A stretch of 64,000 nt of DNA, from positions 1-64,000 of the forward strand of contig JAECRA010000008.1 of the NCBI GenBank assembly GCA_015999985.1, given 5' to 3'. Each line of letters begins with the position of its first letter. The stretch's first letter is position 1. Source of the stretch: Comamonadaceae bacterium. GTDB lineage: Bacteria; Pseudomonadota; Gammaproteobacteria; Burkholderiales; Burkholderiaceae_C. This document shows, piece by piece, positions 8,785 to 17,182 of the stretch. The translations under genes and the position numbers were made by a program. Under the pieces are notes generated by a model, which saw only the letters and a list, made by a program, of their open reading frames with translations, did not search any database and had not been told where the DNA came from.

Positions 8785-9948
8785 TTACGCATAGATGCCT
8801 TCGCCTGCCGACACGGCCTCCGCTATGCGGCCGAGATGCTCAAATCGATCCCCCAGGCGGCGCTCAATACTCAAGAGGCGCTTAACCTGATGAGATAGGG
8901 CTAACTCTTCGGTCATGCCTATTCCGCCGTGAATTTGTACAGCATGCTCGCCCACCAGGCGGCATGCTGTACTTGTTTGTGCTTTACATGCAGATAACAA
9001 CTGGCGACGGCGACGCGCGTGGGCATCGCGTGCCGGCCCGAATTGATCTGCTGCAAACCTTGCCACCGAGCGTGTCAATTCCACCTGCGTAAACATGTCC
9101 ACGAGGCGGTGCGAAATCACCTGAAAACTCGAGAGCCGTTGACCAAACTGGTGCCTCGTTCGGGCGTAGGCGCAAGTGGAATCCAGCACAGACTTCAGCG
9201 TACCCACAGATTCAACACAAGCCAGTGCCAAAAGCAAGTCGTGCGCAGCTTCAATGGCCGGATAGGCGCGCCCATCTGATCCCAGTCGGGCTGCGGCGGG
9301 GACCACGACCCCGTCCAACACGATATCGACACAAGGCTCGCCGCAAATCCCTTCATGGCGCGCAAAGTGCACACCGGCTGAACCTGCTTCCACAATGAAC
9401 AGCGATAGGCCTTCTGCATCTCCGCTCTCGTGACCAGTGCGCGCAGATACCAGCCAGCCGTCGGCCGAATCGCCAAATGGAACCGCGCACTTGGTGCCGT
9501 CCAGACGGTAGCCGCCGCCCTCGCTCTGCGCTCGTGTTCCGACGCAACGCAGGTCATAACCAGCGCCATGCTCGGCATGGGCGAGCAGCATCAGAGCACT
9601 CCCCTCTATCAAGGAAGGCAACCAATGCCCACGTTGTGTGCGATCGCCCTGCGTCAACAGCAGTTGCATCGCTGCCAAAGCTTCCTGATAGGGCTCTGTG
9701 ACGAACTGCTGACCCATGGCCTCCACGATCGGCAGGGCATCAGCCACCTCATAGCCTAGTCCCCCGTCGGACTCAGGCAACAGCACGCCAAGCCAACCCA
9801 TGTCCGCAAAGCGCGCCCACAGCGCACGGTCCAACGGAGCGATGGAACTCCTTTGGATGCGCAGATGTCGGGCAAAGCCACATTGCTCCGCCAGAAAGCG
9901 GGCCGCACTGTCATACAGCGCTAGATTGTCCTGGGTCTCAGTCTCCAC
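8785..9948 (-). CDS. Acyl-CoA dehydrogenase, PimD-like small subunit
   Basis: A 387-residue flavoprotein dehydrogenase. The middle domain shows A-H-A-E-H-G-A-G-Y-D and the C-terminal helical domain R-T-R-H-Q-F-G-Q-R-L-S-S-F-Q-V-I-S-H and Q-I-H-G-G-I-G-M-T-E-E, the standard FAD and substrate region. I chose the GTG at 9948 because AGGAG lies 7 bp upstream. It is the last gene of the leftward catabolic operon, next to a PimC-like dehydrogenase (10161-11336). Adjacent divergent pairs like this often form heteromeric dehydrogenases acting on dicarboxyl- or ring-derived CoA esters; that role is inferred. A small mobile repeat separates the two genes. Confidence 0.9.
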   Translation of the reverse strand: METETQDNLALYDSAARFLAEQCGFARHLRIQRSSIAPLDRALWARFADMGWLGVLLPESDGGLGYEVADALPIVEAMGQQFVTEPYQEALAAMQLLLTQGDRTQRGHWLPSLIEGSALMLLAHAEHGAGYDLRCVGTRAQSEGGGYRLDGTKCAVPFGDSADGWLVSARTGHESGDAEGLSLFIVEAGSAGVHFARHEGICGEPCVDIVLDGVVVPAAARLGSDGRAYPAIEAAHDLLLALACVESVGTLKSVLDSTCAYARTRHQFGQRLSSFQVISHRLVDMFTQVELTRSVARFAADQFGPARDAHARRRRQLLSACKAQTSTACRLVGEHAVQIHGGIGMTEELALSHQVKRLLSIERRLGDRFEHLGRIAEAVSAGEGIYA

Positions 9949-9986
9949 CTGTTGTCTCCTCACCTATACGATTGAGTCAGCCTGCA

Positions 9987-10164
9987 CTAGGGCGTGTCAT
10001 CAATTAAACCCCCCACGCGCTGATTCGCCCTGAGGATGGATACGCGAAGGCAGGCGCAGGCCGTAGTGATCTACGGCCAAGGCTGCCGACAAAGTAGACG
10101 CCGCAGGGCGAGCCAGCCCGAAGGGTTGCCAAGCCATGGGGGGTTAATTGATGACACGCCCTAG
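9987..10164. mobile_element. MITE-like element with IS5-type ends
   Basis: Two nearly perfect inverted repeats face each other: CTAGGGCGTGTCATCAATTA at 9987-10006, continuing into AACCCCCCA, and its complement ending in CTAG at 10161-10164. The right arm lacks one A compared with the left. Each end carries CTAG, which fits the YTAR target site duplicated by IS5-group elements. The 178-bp unit has no transposase; the inner part is GC-rich and can itself fold (GGCCGTAG ... CTACGGCC near 10060-10080). Its right CTAG contains the TAG stop of the neighbouring dehydrogenase gene, so the insertion left that reading frame intact. Confidence 0.75.
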
Positions 10165-11336
10165 AGTCCTAGCGCGAACTTGGCGATGATGTTGCGCTGC
10201 ACCTCATTGGAGCCTCCATAGATGGAGAGCTTGCGCCAGTTCAAGTACTGCCGCAGCAGTGCCGCCGGCGGAGGCAAGAGGCCTCCAACGTCGCGAGCTT
10301 CTGCGCCGGGTTGATAAGGACCCAGCGCTTCTACCAGCAACGCCGACAGGTTTTGCGCGATCTCCGTACCTCGAATCTTCAAGATCGACGGCTCAACGCC
10401 TATCCCGACGCCTGCTTGAGCGGCTGCAATCAAGCGCAGTGTGGTTCGCTCCAATGCCAGGAGATCCACCTCTGCCGCTGCAATACGTTCAGCGAAGCGC
10501 GGGTCCTGCAGCAAGCACCTCCCCCGCATGTCACGCTGTGCCGCCAACCGTTTGAGCAGGGCGAGCTCCCGCAGCGATCGGCCAATTTTTCCTGCATTGA
10601 AGCGTTCATGGCCAAGCAAGGCCTTGGCATAAGTCCACCCCTGATGAAGCTCACCCACCACATTGGCAAGCGGCACACGCACTTGATCGAAAAAGACTTC
10701 GTTGACCTCGTGCGTGCCATCCAGCAAGATCAGAGGCCGAACCTTGATACCTGGGGTATCCATGTCGAGCAACACAAAGGAAATGCCCTCTTGCGGCTTG
10801 GCCGCAGGGTCCGTACGAACCAGACAGAACATGCGGTTAGCATAGTGGGCATAGGTCGTCCACGTCTTCTGGCCGTCAATGATCAGGTCATTGCCATCGA
10901 TGACCCCCCGCGTTCTGAGGGAGGCCAGATCAGAACCAGAACCGGGCTCCGAATATCCCTGGCACCACCAGTCATCGCTGTTCAGGATGCGCGGCAAGAA
11001 AAACGACTGTTGCTCTGGCGAGCCGTGTTTCATCAATACGGGGGCGAGCATCTTGGGGCCGAAGGCAAAGACCTCCGGTGCGCCCGCCAACCAGCATTCT
11101 TCTTCAAACATATAGACCTGCTGAGGCGTCCAGCCCGTACCGCCATGAGCCACCGGCCAGCCTGGTGCCAGCCACCCCTTGGCGTTCAAGGTCTTCTGCC
11201 ATCCGACCAAGTCCTCCTTGGTCAGCAGCTCATGCTCCAGCACCTTGCTGCGCAATTGCGCCGAGAGCGATTCGCTGAGAAATTTCCGTACTTCGGAGCG
11301 AAATTGCAACTCGCCCGCTTTATCCAAAATAGCCAT
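10161..11336 (-). CDS. Acyl-CoA dehydrogenase, PimC-like large subunit
   Basis: A 391-residue acyl-CoA dehydrogenase. It closely follows the pimeloyl-CoA dehydrogenase large-subunit pattern: G-W-L-A-P-G-W-P-V-A-H-G-G-T-G-W, W-W-C-Q-G-Y-S-E-P-G-S-G-S-D-L-A-S-L, D-G-Q-K-T-W-T-T and L-D-G-T-H-E-V-N-E-V-F-F. The C terminus has S-I-Y-G-G-S-N-E-V-Q-R-N-I-I-A-K. It would oxidise a CoA thioester to its 2-enoyl form, passing electrons to ETF. The Bug protein gene lies 12 bp upstream. Its stop codon coincides with the end of the MITE-like element. Confidence 0.93.
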   Translation of the reverse strand: MAILDKAGELQFRSEVRKFLSESLSAQLRSKVLEHELLTKEDLVGWQKTLNAKGWLAPGWPVAHGGTGWTPQQVYMFEEECWLAGAPEVFAFGPKMLAPVLMKHGSPEQQSFFLPRILNSDDWWCQGYSEPGSGSDLASLRTRGVIDGNDLIIDGQKTWTTYAHYANRMFCLVRTDPAAKPQEGISFVLLDMDTPGIKVRPLILLDGTHEVNEVFFDQVRVPLANVVGELHQGWTYAKALLGHERFNAGKIGRSLRELALLKRLAAQRDMRGRCLLQDPRFAERIAAAEVDLLALERTTLRLIAAAQAGVGIGVEPSILKIRGTEIAQNLSALLVEALGPYQPGAEARDVGGLLPPPAALLRQYLNWRKLSIYGGSNEVQRNIIAKFALGL

Positions 11337-11348
11337 ATCGCGGCGCGA

Positions 11349-12329
11349 TCAATCAATTGAAATATTGTGTTCGCGGATCAGGGCGCCCCAACGGTCGCGA
11401 TCGGCTTTGACGTAGTCATCGACCTGGGCCGCATCCATGGGTGGCATCATGAGAATGCCGGCTTTGGTGAACGTGGCCCTGAATTTCTCGTCGCGCACAA
11501 AGCGCGCACTTGCTTGTTGGATTGCGGTGACCACTTCGGCTGGCGTACCTGCTGGCACGGCCAAGCCAAGCCAGCTGGCGGCGTGGAACTTCGAGTACCC
11601 AGCTTCTTGCAACGTGGGGGTATCCGGCAACCATTGAATGCGTTTATCCATGGGCACAGCCAGAGCCTTCAGCTTGCCGGCCTGAATGAATGGCAAGGCC
11701 CCAGGCAGCACGTCCACATACAACTGCACATCATTGCTCATGAGCGCAGTGAGCGCGGGCACGCTTCCTTTGTAAGGCACTTCGGTCATGCGTATGCCGA
11801 GTTCCGATTCAATTTTCTTACCCGTCAGGTAAGTCACATTGCCCTGGCCCAGGGAGGCGAAGTTGAGTTTTCCTTCGTTGGCTTTTCCAAATGCCGCCAG
11901 GCCACGCAGATCCGTGATGGGCGTCTGAAGATTGGTGACCACCACGGTCGGCACCTCGGCGACGATCGTGATCACGCGCAACTCCCGGATGGGGTCGTAG
12001 TTCAGCTTCTTGGTCACCAGCGGGGTCACGGTCATGTTCCCGTTGGAAGCCATCAACAGGGTATAGCCATCGGCAGGCGAGCGGGCAGCAGCGCCGGTGC
12101 CCACCATGGCTCCGGCGCCAGCGCGGTTATCCACGATGATGGGTTGCTTGAGTTCGCGGCCAATGCCGTCTGCCAGCGCGCGCGCCAGGTTGTCGGTAAT
12201 ACCCCCGGGGGCGTAAGGCACGATCAGCTTGATCGGCTTGTCTGGATAGTTCGCGAGGGCCGCCGTGGCCAGCAGCATCGCGCCGACAGCTGTGGCAGCG
12301 GCGCGCAAGACTTGAGTCAGTGCATGCAT
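11349..12329 (-). CDS. Bug/TctC family periplasmic solute-binding protein
   Basis: A 326-residue extracytoplasmic receptor. A signal peptide (about 1-26, L-L-A-T-A-A-L-A followed by NYPDKPIKLIVPY) leads into the canonical Bug start, with P-Y-A-P-G-G and D-N-R-A-G-A-G-A. Bug proteins bind carboxylates such as di- and tricarboxylates, nicotinate or aromatic acids and are very numerous in Burkholderiales. A good AGGAGA site precedes the ATG. No TctA/TctB membrane partners are nearby, which is common for orphan Bug genes. Its place inside a CoA-ester degradation operon suggests it captures that pathway's acid substrate. Confidence 0.93.
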   Translation of the reverse strand: MHALTQVLRAAATAVGAMLLATAALANYPDKPIKLIVPYAPGGITDNLARALADGIGRELKQPIIVDNRAGAGAMVGTGAAARSPADGYTLLMASNGNMTVTPLVTKKLNYDPIRELRVITIVAEVPTVVVTNLQTPITDLRGLAAFGKANEGKLNFASLGQGNVTYLTGKKIESELGIRMTEVPYKGSVPALTALMSNDVQLYVDVLPGALPFIQAGKLKALAVPMDKRIQWLPDTPTLQEAGYSKFHAASWLGLAVPAGTPAEVVTAIQQASARFVRDEKFRATFTKAGILMMPPMDAAQVDDYVKADRDRWGALIREHNISID

Positions 12330-12391
12330 ATCGTCTCCTTGGTTGTTTTGCAGTGAGAAAATCCAGGGCGTGCAGACCGATGTGTTCGCCC

Positions 12392-13174
12392 CTATCGTCC
12401 AGAAAAACGCGGCTTGCGTTTTTCCTGGAATGCGGTGACACCCTCGGCGAAGTCTTCTGTTCCGAAGACCACCGCCTGGGCCATGCTCTCCTTGAGCAGG
12501 AATTCGCCGAAGCTGTCTTTGTAGGCGCCCGCCATGAGCGCCCGCGCCAGACCGAACGAGACCGTTGGCCCCATGGCAATGCGCTGTGCCAGGGCCAAGG
12601 CCTGTTGCAAAAATCCTTCGCGGGGCAGAACCCTGCTCACCAACCCAAGCGACAGCGCCTCCTGTGCTTCGATGCGCCGATTGGTCAATAGGAGATCATT
12701 GGCCTGGACACGGCCCACCGTGCGCGGCAAGTTGTAGAGCAAACCCATATCGGGCAGCACCCCTACGTTGGCAAACCCGGCCATGAAGTAGGCGTCTTCG
12801 GCCGCCACCACCACGTCGCCGAACAAAGACAGAGACAGCCCCGCACCCACAGCAGGGCCATTGACTGCGGTCACGATGGGCTTCTCGCATTCGGCCAACA
12901 GCCGAATACTGGCGTGCGTCTTGGCCATTCGACGGCGCACACTCACCGTTCGGCGATCGTCCTGCATGGTGCGCAGGTCGCCGCCTGCGCAGAACACGCC
13001 TTCACTGCCGGTCAGCAGCAAGCACTTCAGGCTGTCATCGTCCGCAAAACGCCGCGCCTGATCGAGCAGCGCCTGTTTCATCTCGGCTCCAATGGCGTTG
13101 CGCACTTCTGGCATGCACATCTCCAGCACCAGAACCCCGTCTGCTACTTCGCTGCGGATAGCTTCCTTGTCCAT
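12392..13174 (-). CDS. Enoyl-CoA hydratase/isomerase family protein
   Basis: A 260-residue crotonase-fold protein. The first oxyanion-hole segment is F-C-A-G-G-D-L-R and the second is G-P-A-V-G-A-G-L-S-L. Where classical hydratases carry Glu in a P-E-x-x-L-G motif, this protein has F-M-A-G-F-A-N-V-G-V-L-P-D-M-G, so the first catalytic Glu is missing while an Asp follows later. Isomerase, hydrolase or diverged hydratase chemistry is therefore possible. It ends with the family tail F-Q-E-K-R-K-P-R-F. Only 3 bp separate it from the upstream SDR gene. Confidence 0.9.
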   Translation of the reverse strand: MDKEAIRSEVADGVLVLEMCMPEVRNAIGAEMKQALLDQARRFADDDSLKCLLLTGSEGVFCAGGDLRTMQDDRRTVSVRRRMAKTHASIRLLAECEKPIVTAVNGPAVGAGLSLSLFGDVVVAAEDAYFMAGFANVGVLPDMGLLYNLPRTVGRVQANDLLLTNRRIEAQEALSLGLVSRVLPREGFLQQALALAQRIAMGPTVSFGLARALMAGAYKDSFGEFLLKESMAQAVVFGTEDFAEGVTAFQEKRKPRFSGR

Positions 13175-13177
13175 GGA

Positions 13178-13993
13178 TCACACTCCCGCGTTCGATGGGG
13201 CCGAGACGGTCTCTTCCACTGCATGATTTCGCGCACCGAGCAACGAGATGCCACCGTCTACCGGTATCAACGCCCCCGTGATGTAACTCGCATCGTCAGA
13301 ACCGAGGAACAAGGCCATGGCCGCGATGTCTTGCAATGCGCCCAGCCTGCGCAAGGGCACGCGGCTGGCCATACTGGCCCGCGCACTGTCAGAGACCAAC
13401 TTGGCCATGCCCGTCGTACCTTCTATAGGGCCCGGCACAATGGAATTGACGCGAATGCCCTGCTCACCCCACTCCAGCGCCAGAACACGCATGATCTGGT
13501 CCATGCCGGCCTTGGCAGCGCAGGCGTGGACCTGCATGGGGGCGGGGTTGTAAGACTGCGGTGCCGAGATATTGATAAGGGAAGCGCCAGGTTTTCTCAG
13601 GAACGGGTGCGAGGCATGCAGAACATGAAAGGTGCCGACCAAATCAATGTCCACGACCGCCTTGAAGCCATTGGGTGAAAGCTTCAGCGCGGAGGCCAGG
13701 AAATTTCCCGCCGCGCCGGACACCAGAACGTCAATGTCACCCCATTGAGCGTGCACGGCGCCCAGCACTTCTTGTACGCGAGCGTAGTCGCGGACATCAC
13801 CGGTATGCCCCGAGACTTGCCCGCCATGCCGCGCCAGTTGCTCCTGCGCGGAGGCCACCCGCTCCGCGTTGCGGCTCATGACGGCCACGCGCGCGCCGGC
13901 TGCGGCATAGGCGTCTGCGATGCCCAGGTTGATTCCATTGGTGCCGCCGGACACAAACACCGTTTGGCCACTGAAGTCGTAGCGAGATTTCAT
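13178..13993 (-). CDS. SDR oxidoreductase, 2,4-dienoyl-CoA reductase-like
   Basis: A 271-residue Rossmann-fold SDR. The cofactor loop is S-G-G-T-N-G-I-N-L-G and the next strand ends in S-R-N, compatible with NADPH. It carries G-A-A-G-N-F and V-H-A-C-A-A-K-A-G-M, the pattern of 2,4-dienoyl-CoA reductases, in which the usual Y-x-x-x-K is modified. Such enzymes remove double bonds during breakdown of unsaturated acyl-CoAs. I chose the ATG at 13993, with AGGAGA 7 bp upstream; it overlaps the stop of the preceding synthetase gene as ATGA. Confidence 0.87.
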   Translation of the reverse strand: MKSRYDFSGQTVFVSGGTNGINLGIADAYAAAGARVAVMSRNAERVASAQEQLARHGGQVSGHTGDVRDYARVQEVLGAVHAQWGDIDVLVSGAAGNFLASALKLSPNGFKAVVDIDLVGTFHVLHASHPFLRKPGASLINISAPQSYNPAPMQVHACAAKAGMDQIMRVLALEWGEQGIRVNSIVPGPIEGTTGMAKLVSDSARASMASRVPLRRLGALQDIAAMALFLGSDDASYITGALIPVDGGISLLGARNHAVEETVSAPSNAGV

Positions 13994-16137
13994 TTTCCGG
14001 TCTCCTTGCCATGGTTTGAGCATGTCTGCACCAATGCATCCAGCGCGTAGGCGCCCTGGCCGAGAGGCAAGGCCAGCACCGGATTCAGATCGATACTCTC
14101 CAACTGATCGCCGGCGTGGTGGGCAAACACAGACAGACGTGACAGCATCCGAGCCAGGGCGGGCACATCCACAGGTGGACGATTGCGCAAGCCGTTCAGC
14201 ACGCTCACGGAACGGATGGACCGCACCATGCGTTCAGCTTCCTCTTCATTGAACGGGCATCTTCGCAAAACAACGTCATTCAACAATTCAACAAAGATGC
14301 CGCCAAGTCCGAACACGGCCATGGGGCCAAATACCGGATCGCGTTGAATCCCCATCAGGCATTCGACGCCCCCTTGCATCTGCTTGGCCACCAGTACGCC
14401 TTCAATGAACGCATTCGGCACCTGAGCCTTGGCGCGCGACAAAAGCAGATCAAAACCTGAACGGACAGCCTCTTCATCGCCCACGCCTATCAGCACGCCG
14501 CCGATCTCCGTCTTGTGTGCGATATCGGGCGAGACGATCTTGAGCACCACAGGCCAACCGAATGACCGCGCAGCATGAACCGCCGATTCAGCATCTGCAC
14601 AGAGCTGTTCAGGCGCAATGTCCACGCCGTGCCCTGCCAGCAGTTGCTTGGCCTGAGCCTCCGACATCGGCCCACTGGGCAGCGTGAGCACTTCTGGTTC
14701 GGGAAGCCAGGACGAGTTCGGTCGCGCAAACGCCTCCCCCAAGCGTCCCATGGCGGCAATCGCACGGGCGGCTCGCACCGGGTCCTCGAGCACCGCGAGA
14801 CCCGCATCATCGTAGGCGCGCTGGCGTTCTTGCGACATGGTCCCGGAGACCACAAACAGCCGGTCAGGGTGCTCCTTCCTTAGCTCCGCCAGATCTTCCA
14901 TCAGGCGATCGGCTACTGGTGGAACACCTGCCAGTTGCGCATAAAAACTAAGCAGTGACGTGTAGCCACCCTCTTCCACCATCGCGCGGGTGAAGCTGCG
15001 CACCAAGGTCGGATCATTCAGCGCCTGCGCCGTGCAATCGACAGGATTGACTGGCGACGCGTAGGGCAGCAGCTCAAGCAGCCGCTTCTGAGTGGCTTGC
15101 GGCATGGGCGGCATAGCCATGCCTTCATCTTCTGCGATGTCACTGATCAACACGCCGACGCCGCCACTGATGCTGGCCACGCCCAGGGTATTGCGAACCG
15201 GGTAGGTCTTGAGGGCGCCCATGTAGGCCACGTCCAGCAATTCATCGACCGAACGGACACGGACCACCCCAAACTCGCGAAGCACCGCGTCCGTGACGAC
15301 ATCGTTACCGGCGATCGAAGCGGTATGCGACTGCGCAGCACGATGCCCGATGGCGCTTCGTCCGACCTTGAGCATGACCACCGGCTTGCGTGCGCGTTTC
15401 GCAGCTGCCAAGGCATCTATAAAGACGTCGGCCCGGGTCACGCCCTCCACGTACGCCGCAATGACGTCGACTTCCGGGTCTTGTGCATACCAGCGGATGA
15501 TCTCGCCCACGGTGATGTCGGCCTGGTTTCCAGTGGTCACACACATCGGGGTCCCCATGCCCCTGTCGCGTGCCAGGCACACCAGATGAGAACCGAAGGC
15601 CCCTGACTGGCTGACCACGCCAATGCGTCCGGCCCGAGGCCAACCGCTTTCGAATGCCGTGGTAAAGGTTGCATACCAGCCGACATTGGCATTGAAAAGC
15701 CCCAGGCAGTTAGGGCCCAGCATGCGCATGCCATGGCGGCGTGCGGTGTCGACCAGTTGTTGCTGCAGCGCAGCCCCCTCGCCTGGGACTTCCGCGAAGC
15801 CGGAACTCAACACCACCGCTGCCCGCACCCCTTTTGCGCCAAGAGCTTCCATCGTCTCGAGCACCTGGGGTGCCGGAACCGCCACGATGGCCGCATCTGG
15901 CACGTGGGGCAGCGCTGCCACTGAATCGTAGGAGCGCAATCCCTGGACCTCTGCGCGTGCCGGGTTGATAGGATAGATCTCTCCCTGATAGCCCGCGCGA
16001 AGCATCCAGTTGATGGGCCTGCCTCCGATGCGTCCTGGGTCTGAAGAAGCCCCCACCACGGCGACACTGGCAGGCGCCATCAAGGCGAGCAGGCCTGGAT
16101 CACGAAGCGCTGCCCCGTCCATTGCGCGTGCGTTCAT
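13990..16137 (-). CDS. NDP-forming acyl-CoA synthetase, fused alpha-beta
   Basis: A 715-residue fusion. The N-terminal CoA-binding Rossmann domain (about 20-145; I-N-P-A-R-A-E-V-Q-G, M-L-G-P-N-C-L-G) is followed by the ligase domain with the phosphohistidine region Q-S-H-T-A-S-I-A-G (about 270). From about residue 485 there is an ATP-grasp domain with V-V-L-K-I-V-S-P-D-I-A-H-K-T-E-I-G-G-V. Such enzymes reversibly couple acyl-CoA cleavage to ATP or GTP formation. In this operon it may activate the substrate or recover energy from the last CoA ester. Its start overlaps the stop of the upstream SDR gene by 4 bp. Confidence 0.92.
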   Translation of the reverse strand: MNARAMDGAALRDPGLLALMAPASVAVVGASSDPGRIGGRPINWMLRAGYQGEIYPINPARAEVQGLRSYDSVAALPHVPDAAIVAVPAPQVLETMEALGAKGVRAAVVLSSGFAEVPGEGAALQQQLVDTARRHGMRMLGPNCLGLFNANVGWYATFTTAFESGWPRAGRIGVVSQSGAFGSHLVCLARDRGMGTPMCVTTGNQADITVGEIIRWYAQDPEVDVIAAYVEGVTRADVFIDALAAAKRARKPVVMLKVGRSAIGHRAAQSHTASIAGNDVVTDAVLREFGVVRVRSVDELLDVAYMGALKTYPVRNTLGVASISGGVGVLISDIAEDEGMAMPPMPQATQKRLLELLPYASPVNPVDCTAQALNDPTLVRSFTRAMVEEGGYTSLLSFYAQLAGVPPVADRLMEDLAELRKEHPDRLFVVSGTMSQERQRAYDDAGLAVLEDPVRAARAIAAMGRLGEAFARPNSSWLPEPEVLTLPSGPMSEAQAKQLLAGHGVDIAPEQLCADAESAVHAARSFGWPVVLKIVSPDIAHKTEIGGVLIGVGDEEAVRSGFDLLLSRAKAQVPNAFIEGVLVAKQMQGGVECLMGIQRDPVFGPMAVFGLGGIFVELLNDVVLRRCPFNEEEAERMVRSIRSVSVLNGLRNRPPVDVPALARMLSRLSVFAHHAGDQLESIDLNPVLALPLGQGAYALDALVQTCSNHGKETGK

Positions 16138-17054
16138 ACCGGATCCCAGGTGAACACGTCACTGGAGCGTTGAACGCCAACAAAGCTCGAGCGCAAGGCA
16201 GGCATGGCGTGCTCGGCCACCGACTCGGGCGTCCAACCCTCACCTCGGTGCACAGAGCGCAACGGCCTCGGCTGGCTCATCAGAAATATCTCGTTGTTGC
16301 GCACTGCAAATACTTGCGCGTTGACGTCTTTGGCGGCGTCACTGGCCAGGTATACCGCCACCGGTGCAATCTTCTCTGGCGTCATCTGCTTGAGCTTTTC
16401 AACGCGTGCGGCTTTCTCTGGCGTGTCGGTCGGAACCGACCCTGTCATGCGGCTCCATGCAAAAGGAGAGATGCAGTTGGAGCGCACGTTGAAGCGCTCC
16501 ATGTCCAAGGCGATTGACTTGGAGAGCGCCACAATGCCGAGCTTGGCCGCAGAATAGTTCGCTTGCCCCATGTTGCCGATCAAGCCGGACGTTGAGGTCA
16601 TGTGAACGAGGGCGCCCGACTGCTGCTCTTTGAAATGCCTGGCAGCCGCACGGCTCATGTAGAAAGCGCCATGCAGATGCACCTGTATGACGGCCTCCCA
16701 GTCCGCCACGCTCATGTTGTGGAATATCCGGTCGCGCAGGATGCCGGCGTTATTGACCACGCAATCGATACGGCCAAAATGCTCTACCGCAGTTTGCACA
16801 ATGCGTTCGGCCGAACTGGCTTCCGCCACACTGTCTTTGCTGGCCACCGCGCGCCCTCCGGCGGCCTGGATTTCCTGCACTACCAATTGACCGGGTGCGT
16901 CGTCAAGGCCGTCTCCCGTCAAACCGGTGCCTATGTCATTGACCACCACTGCAGCGCCCTGCGCCGCCATGGCCAACGCGATCGCTCGCCCAATGCCATT
17001 GCCCGCGCCGGTCACCACCGCCACTTTGTCCTGCAGCATTCCAGTTGTCGTCAA
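16134..17054 (-). CDS. SDR family 3-hydroxyacyl-CoA dehydrogenase-like
   Basis: A 306-residue short-chain dehydrogenase. The NAD-binding G-A-G-N-G-I-G, the insert N-D-I-G-T-G-L-T-G-D-G, the N-N-A-G-I-L-R-D-R, and catalytic Y-S-A-A-K are those of the MFE-2/HSD17B4-type 3-hydroxyacyl-CoA dehydrogenase group. The C-terminal 60 residues (R-N-N-E-I-F-L-M-S-Q-P-R-P) are also typical. The start is a TTG at 17054 with AGGAGA 6 bp upstream; the internal ATG at 17039 is too far from that site. It probably oxidises the 3-hydroxyacyl-CoA intermediate of the pathway. Confidence 0.9.
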   Translation of the reverse strand: MTTTGMLQDKVAVVTGAGNGIGRAIALAMAAQGAAVVVNDIGTGLTGDGLDDAPGQLVVQEIQAAGGRAVASKDSVAEASSAERIVQTAVEHFGRIDCVVNNAGILRDRIFHNMSVADWEAVIQVHLHGAFYMSRAAARHFKEQQSGALVHMTSTSGLIGNMGQANYSAAKLGIVALSKSIALDMERFNVRSNCISPFAWSRMTGSVPTDTPEKAARVEKLKQMTPEKIAPVAVYLASDAAKDVNAQVFAVRNNEIFLMSQPRPLRSVHRGEGWTPESVAEHAMPALRSSFVGVQRSSDVFTWDPV

Positions 17055-17182
17055 AATGTGTCTCCTGAATAGATTTCTTTGGAATCAAGTTTGAAAGTCC
17101 GTGGACCACTGAAGCGCCGTGCCGTGGTCACAACAGGTGCAACAGGTTCGGACTGTGGGAGCGGCCTGCGTTGTCATAGAGG

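Noticed and set aside
10311-11360. Long plus-strand frame (349 codons) opposite a dehydrogenase gene
   Set aside because: The minus strand encodes an unmistakable acyl-CoA dehydrogenase; the opposite frame is long only because of high GC content.
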